From positions 62,001-126,000 of the forward strand of contig NC_063171.1 of the NCBI RefSeq assembly GCF_023159225.1: a DNA stretch of 64,000 nucleotides, in the 5' to 3' direction. The notes under the pieces are model-generated. The model was given only the letters and a program-made list of their open reading frames with translations, had not been told where the DNA came from and did no database searches. Source of the DNA: Perognathus longimembris pacificus (taxonomy: Eukaryota > Chordata > Mammalia > Rodentia > Heteromyidae). Below are positions 58,529 to 64,000 of this stretch, one piece after another. Numbering within the stretch: position 1 is the first letter of the stretch; each line of letters opens with the position of its first letter. Both the position numbers and the translations under genes were made by a program.

Positions 58529-59686
58529 CTATTTAGGGTTCATTTCTCTGTCTATATTGCAATCTTGATTATTTTCCATGTGTAGTACATCCTTGAGGAT
58601 TTTCTGTAAAGCTGGTTTGATGGAGATATATTGTTTCAATTCTTCCTTACTGAGGAAGACTCTTATTTGACCTTTGGCTATGAATGAGTGTTCAGCTGGG
58701 TACAGTATTCTTGGTTGATTGTTCTTTTTATTTAGGTTTTGGCATACCTCATTCCAGGCTCTCCTTGCTTTCATGGTCTCTGCTGAGAAGTCTGGGGTAA
58801 TTCTGATTGGTTTTTTTTTTTTTTTTTTGTAAGTAATTCTTTTCATCTCCCTAGCAGCTTTAAGGATTCTTTCCTTGGATTCTATTGATCCGGTTTTGAT
58901 TACAATATTTCGGTGGGATGCCCTATTATGGTCTTGTCAGTTTGGGGTTCTGAATGCTTCTTGTATCTGGAAAAGACTATCCTTCTGTATATTGAGGAAT
59001 TTCTCAGCTAATATTCTATTAAATATGTTACTTAATCCATTGAATTTTTTTTCTAGATTTTCCGCAATACCTATTAGACTTAAACTGAGCTTCCTGGTTG
59101 TATCTTGAAGCTCCTGGAGTGATCTGTTTTGCCGATTGGATTGGTTTTGTGTTGTTTTTTGTTTTTTCTCTGTATATTCCAGGGAATTTTTAGTTCCTGA
59201 GATTCAGTCTTCTGCTTCAGCTAGTCTCTTCTGTAGGCTAGCTACTTGATTTTGAATCTCGCTTCCTTCTGACTGGTCTTTCTTGATGGCTTCCATGTCT
59301 TTGCTGTAATTTTCTCCTAGGTCCTGTATGGACTTCTTTACTTCATTAATTTGTTTCTGAGTGCTGTCTCTCAAATCTTTTAGCAGGGTAGCTATCTTTT
59401 CATAGGTCCCCTGAAGTTAATTTTTCTTTCTATTTGTGGAGGCCATGTAATCCTCTATTACTTTTTGGACGGATGGATGTATTAATCTTTGGTTTGCCTC
59501 CTCACGCTCTAGAATAGTTGTCTGAAGAGATTCAAACTTTTCATTTAACATTTTTATCAGTAGATTTGGTAGAACATTTTGAGGATTCTCTTCTAGCTCT
59601 TTGATTGACTGCTCTCCTTCCTGCTTGTTTTGAATGGGAGATGAGAGTCCCTTGTTTGCCAACTTTCTTCTGCTTCTTCTGCCCAT
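58529..59686 (-). pseudogene. L1 ORF1 pseudogene, copy 2
   Basis: Starts at ATG 59686-59684 (MGRRSRRK). N-terminal part and coiled coil are at about 59680-59000, with the frame broken near 59417 and later. The RRM and C-terminal region lies at about 58990-58530; the frame 58846-58529 contains RRAWNEVCQNL and ends NPK at the stop. A T run at 58810-58830 disrupts the C-terminal part. Frameshifts make it non-functional, but it is better preserved than the copy 1 ORF1 and keeps its start codon. Confidence 0.82.
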
Positions 59687-59689
59687 TTG

Positions 59690-61670
59690 GATTGGAAATG
59701 CCAATCTATAAACACCTGTGAGCACCATTTAAGACACAAAGCAGACCTTACCAAGCACTGTTGTATAAATCTTACCAGTTCACAATTATATATAGATAAC
59801 ATAAAATCAAATTTGGTGTCCCCAAAGAATACTATTTTAATATAACAACCAACCCTGCCCTCTGTATTCAGTCATTACTTATTTACCATTATAACCTTAT
59901 GAGCAATTTTTGTTCTTATATTTAGTTATGTTTGCACTGGTGGGATTTCTCTATGAACCCCTTTGACTCACTCGGATTGAACATGGATACCCTCTATCTG
60001 ATAACCAGGGATCAATGGAGTCTGAAGATCCTGGAAGTAAATTTAGTAGGGTAAGTTAGGGTTAGTGGAGAGAATAGAGTAAAATGACTGGGGGGGGGGG
60101 TGATGATTCTGGTTTAGTTTCAGTGAAGTGGAATGGTGGAGAAGAGTTTAATCAGTATAAAGAAGGAGGTTAAGATAATAGACAATGGAGTGTCAGCAGA
60201 AAAGAATAAAGGAGTTAGTCAAAGGAAAGTAATTTTAAAGAAAGAAAATGTGAAAGGAGAAACAAAGAAAAAAATGCCGGAAAACAAACACACAAATCAC
60301 AAAAAAAATTACCGAAAAAACTCCAATAAAACAACAAATAAAAACAGAAAACAAATGACAACTCAAAAATGAAAGATTAAACAAAAGTTTTAAAAAATGC
60401 TTAAAAATGGAGTCTTCCTTATTTGGGTGGGTTCTTTCTAGTCTCTTGTTTCCTTGCAATGGTGTACCGTCTATTTTCCTGCTGCTTGTCTGGTTTGATT
60501 TGGTTTTCAGTGGGTGGATCTCCTCTGATCCCCCTCCCCTGATAGTTAAATCCTGGGGCTCTGTGGTTCACACAGTTTGCAACTAGGACTCGGGTGTTCT
60601 CTGTATGTGGGGGATGCTGAACAGTCTCAGAAACATTGGCTCCTCCCATCTGCTGTGGAGCTGCTGCCTTTAATGCCTAGTCCTGAATTGGTTGTGGACT
60701 CAGCAGGGTGTGGCACATAGGGCCTGGTTTACCTGGCTTAGAGTTGCTTGCCACGGGGGCGTTTCCTCCTTCCTGGGTGGAGCGACCTTCTCCTGGGTGG
60801 AACTCCTGTGGAATTCAGCTTGGTTTGCTAGTGGGAGTTGGGAGTTGGGCATCCTTGGTAAACGGGATGTTTATCTGTCTTGGGAATTGTTTACTCTCCT
60901 GTCTGATTGTTCCGTGGTGCCACTAGCTGCTTGATGCTTTCAGCTTGATTTTAGAAGTTCTGGCTGCTGGAGATTCTGCAGCCGCAGCTTCGGTGGGGCT
61001 GGGTGGGGTACCTCTGGCTGAGTTTACCTGAGTCTGTGAGCCTCAGTCCAGGGAGAGATCCTCCCACTTGGGGGTGGGGGGAGGGAACCTTCTTCTGGGC
61101 ATAGCTGGCTCTCACTGCTCAGTCACTCTTGCCCTTTTCAAAGATGGCCCCTTTGTTCTCGCTTTCCCCAGGCCCACTTTAGTTCCAGTCTGCTCTGACC
61201 AGGTCTATGCCAGAATCAAAGATGGCACTTTGCTCTGGCAGTGAGTGAAGGGCTAGTTCCCAGAATCTTCTCTGTGGGCACTAGTGAGAATGTCTTTCTT
61301 GGGGTACTCAAGTTGTCTCTGCAGTTTCAGACTTTCCATGCTTGGCCTGTGATCTGGGTCTGTCTGCTGCCATCTGGAGCATTTCTTCCTGGTCACCATT
61401 GTGTGCTTTAGGTGCGTGGAGTGCTGAGTGCTGTGACAGCGCTGGCACTGGAGGGGTGGTGGAATTGCTCCCGGAGCTCTAGTCTGTGTTTTCAGGCCCA
61501 CAAAGTTGATTTTTTCCTTTCTGGCCAGAATCCCTATACTGTTATAACTTACTTAGGCTCTCTTTCTAGGAGTAAAAGTTTCTCTGGAGTGGTAAAACTG
61601 GGATATTGGAGAGAGCTTAGCTATGGCTCTGTTGCTGCTCTGACAGCTTCCTGGAAGTTCCTCCTACTTC
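59690..61670 (-). promoter_or_regulatory. L1 5' UTR, copy 2
   Basis: Antisense of the L1 5' UTR, including the segment missing from copy 1 (about 60480-61040). The end at 61670 reads, on the minus strand, GGAACTTCCAGGAAGCTG. A run of 10 G lies at 60091-60100. Short frames here are not supported as genes. Confidence 0.78.
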
Positions 61671-62283
61671 TTCTTGTAATGTTTTCAGTGTATCTGTTTT
61701 TATTTCAAGATATGTGATCCATTTGGAATTGATTTTGGTGCAGGATGATATATAAGGGCCTACTTATAGTTTTTTGCAGGTGTTGAACCAGTTTTGCCAG
61801 CACCATTTTTTAAAGAGGCTATCTTTCTTGCATCCTATTATTTTAGCTCCTTTATCAAAAATTAAGTAGGCATAGTTCTGTGGGTTCATTTCCGGGTCTT
61901 AAGTTCTGTTTCATTGGTCTTCAGGCTTGTTCCTGTGCAAACACCAAGCTGTTTTTTTAACTATAGCTTTATAATACAGCTTGAAGGTTGGTACAGCAGT
62001 TCCTCCACCACTCTTCTTTCTACTTAGGATTATTTTTGCTATTCTGGGTCTTCTATTGTTCCATATGAGTTTCTGGATTGCTTCATCTATTTCATTAAAA
62101 AATGGTGTTGGGATATTAATGGGTGTAGCGTTGAATTTGTAGATAGCCTTTGGAAATATTGCCATTTTGACAATATTAATCCTCCCAATCCAGGAACATG
62201 GGAGGTTTTTCCATTCCCTTAGTTCTGCCTTAATTTCGTTTTCCATGTTTATAAAGTTCTCATCATAGAGGTCTTTCACTTCT
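61671..62283 (-). mobile_element. L1 ORF2 fragment outside the 5' end of copy 2
   Basis: Minus-strand ORF2 sequence ([17 protein letters not shown]-like, [24 protein letters not shown]). It covers the same ORF2 interval as 38070-38692 and stops at ACAAGAAGAAGTAGG, the same point at which the 38070 fragment stops before L1 copy 1. Confidence 0.88.
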
Positions 62284-63142
62284 TTGGTCCCAGATACATA
62301 ATGTAAGGTCGCTGAACCAAACCTGTGGAAATACCATTTGAAAAGAAGTTTTTGTTTTGCATACCCAGTCTCTACTGTCCCACACTCCCCCTCACCATAA
62401 CAGTCATATATCAAGGAGACCATGTCTCTTTGTTCTCTATGTTCTAGGCTTGTCTCGCTCAACAATATTTGTTCAAGTTCTGACCATTTCCCTATGAATA
62501 CCAATATTTTTCATTTCTAATCACTATGTGGTATTCCATTGTATATAGTTACCACATGTTTTGGATCCATTCATCTGCAGACAGGCATCTGGGTTGTTTC
62601 CATATTTTGGCTATTTTGAATTGTGCAACGATAAACATGGATGTGCAGATGTCTTTTTGATATACTGAGACCTGTTGTTCAGGATAGATGCCTAGGAGTG
62701 GTATGGTAATAGGGTATGTTGAGCTTTTTGAGGAACCTCCATACTGTTCTCCAAAGTGATTGCACTAACTTGCACTCCCACCAACAGTGGAGAGGGGTTC
62801 CTATTTCCCTGCATCCCCTCCAGCATTTGTTCTTGCCTGAGTTCAGAGTATAGGCCATTCTCACTGGAGTGAGGTGGTATCTCAGGGTTGTTTTTCTTTG
62901 CATTTCCTTTACTGCCAGGGATGTTGAACATTTCCTCATATGTTTCATTGCCAATTTTCTCTCTTCTCCTGTGAAGTCTCTCTTTAGCTCCTTTGCCTGT
63001 TTAATAATTGGTTTACTGGGCTTAGAGGAGGGTAGTTTTTTGAGTTTTCTGTAGATTACAGATATTAGGCCTTTTTCTGTTGCTGTGCTAATGAAGATTC
63101 ATTCCTCTGTTGTTGGCTGTCTTTCTAGTTTGGTAATAGTGT
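62284..63142 (-). mobile_element. Older L1, ORF2 C-terminus and 3' UTR (different subfamily)
   Basis: Minus strand reads an ORF2 C-terminus (62954-62679, KEMQRKTTLRYHLTPVRM, CWRGC) and a 3' part at 62284-62560 that differs from the 3' UTR of copies 1 and 2. No T run marks the end at 62284; it joins directly to the fragment 61671-62283. A 197-codon frame (62504-61911) crosses that joint and is therefore an artefact of fusion. Confidence 0.8.
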
Positions 63143-64000
63143 GTGATTGTTTTGATGACCTGTTGAAGTCAATTTGTCAGAATTTTGTTGAGAATTTTTG
63201 CATCTATGTTCGTCAGAGAAATTGATCTATATACTTCTCTTTACTTGATGAGTCTCTGCCTGGTTTTGGAATGAGGTTTATACTGGCATCATAAAATGTG
63301 ATTGGTAGCGATCTTTCTCTTTTAATTTCATTGGAGAGTATGAGAAATATTGGTGTGAATTCTGTTTTGAAGGCATTGTCGAATTCTTTTGTGAGTCCAT
63401 CTGGACCGGGTCTTTTCTAAGATTGGAGACCTCTTACTGCAGTTTCTATTTCAATGATGGATATGGGTCTGTTTAGAAGGTTTAAATCTTCATGGATGAG
63501 TTTGGTGATATCAATTTTTTGTTAGAAAACCATCTATTTCTTCCATATTCTCAAAATTTTTGGCATAACGTTTGAAAAATATTCCCCTATGGTGTTTTAA
63601 ATTTTGGTTCATTCTGTGGTGATGTTACCTTTTTCATCTATGATCCTGTTAATTTGGGTGTGCTGCCTTCGTTTTTTGGTCAGGTTTGCTAGGGGTCTAT
63701 CTATCTCATTGATATTTTTCAAAGAACCAACTCTTTGTTTTGTTGATCCTTTCGATGGTTTTTTTTTGTCTCTAATTCATTTAATTCTGATTTGATTTTA
63801 ATTATTTGCTTCCATCTATTGACTTGAGGTTTGGCTTGTTGTTCTCTTTTGAGGGGATTAAGGTGCTTCCTTAAGTTGTTGAGTTGCTGTTTCTCCAGTT
63901 TGTTGGTGAAGCTACTCAGAGATATAAATTTTCCTCTGAGTACTGCCTTTCCTGTATCCCAAAGGATCTGGTACTTTGAGTACTCATTTGGTTGTATTCC
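63143..64000 (-). mobile_element. L1 ORF2 reverse transcriptase fragment (antisense)
   Basis: After a deletion joint near 63143, the minus strand reads reverse transcriptase sequence (antisense of the SPGPDGF region at about 63380-63420) back towards the region after the endonuclease (63604-63990). Frames are broken. It continues off the right edge. Confidence 0.85.

Larger units (their letters stand above)
46537..61670 (-). mobile_element. Nearly full-length L1, copy 2 (antisense), interrupted by a provirus
   Basis: Reverse order of a whole L1: T-run and 3' UTR (46537-47123), ORF2 (47124-58470), spacer, ORF1 (58529-59686), 5' UTR (59690-61670). Net length is about 7.5 kb after removing the provirus (47795-55157) and a short L1 (58116-58311). 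The 5' end is followed by the same ORF2-derived sequence that precedes copy 1. Confidence 0.9.

Overview
This is repeat-only mammalian DNA. I see no host gene, no structural RNA gene and no prokaryotic feature; the open reading frames are LINE-1 (L1) or endogenous-retrovirus remnants, or chance frames in satellite. The best clue to the organism is a dimeric, tRNA-related SINE present four times. Its left half resembles rodent ID elements and its second half carries another tRNA-like box. That architecture fits the ID-derived SINEs of geomyoid rodents (pocket mice, kangaroo rats, pocket gophers). The assignment is an inference. Satellite content this dense suggests pericentromeric or other constitutive heterochromatin.

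Layout, left to right. 1-4809: a macrosatellite of 0.56-0.84 kb units copied from the 3' part of L1 ORF2, most units with a TATCC microsatellite at the same place. 4810-7242: a class II (betaretrovirus-like) endogenous retrovirus cut off after gag. 7243-37784: about 30 kb of one satellite superfamily in five successive variants (A to E), interrupted by SINEs, an L1 piece, an L1 5' UTR and a solo LTR. 37783-46143: L1 scraps and an older L1 split by a nearly complete L1. 46144-46536: a last piece of satellite E. 46537-64000: antisense L1 sequence, including a nearly complete L1 that carries a 7.36-kb betaretrovirus-like provirus with a 6-bp target duplication.

The most interesting signal is the internal architecture of the satellite. 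The roughly 171-177 bp monomer of A-D is made of four diverged modules of about 44 bp. Domain E shows the same 44-bp period directly, inside a roughly 680-bp higher unit that also carries CCCTAA (telomere-like) sequence. A 6-bp AGTTGT segment separates 177-bp from 171-bp monomers, and its absence creates a TATATAAGG motif typical of B and C. The window therefore looks like a spatially ordered series from a simple 44-bp repeat to a homogenised 171-bp repeat, with a constant box around the palindrome ACAGCTGT. Two of the class boundaries sit at truncated transposons.

The second structural theme is nesting. A SINE lies in an L1 that lies in an older L1; a provirus and a 5'-inverted short L1 lie in an antisense L1. 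The two nearly complete L1s are tail to tail and share the same extra ORF2 sequence just outside their 5' ends, which suggests an old inverted duplication. All coding remnants are visibly broken.
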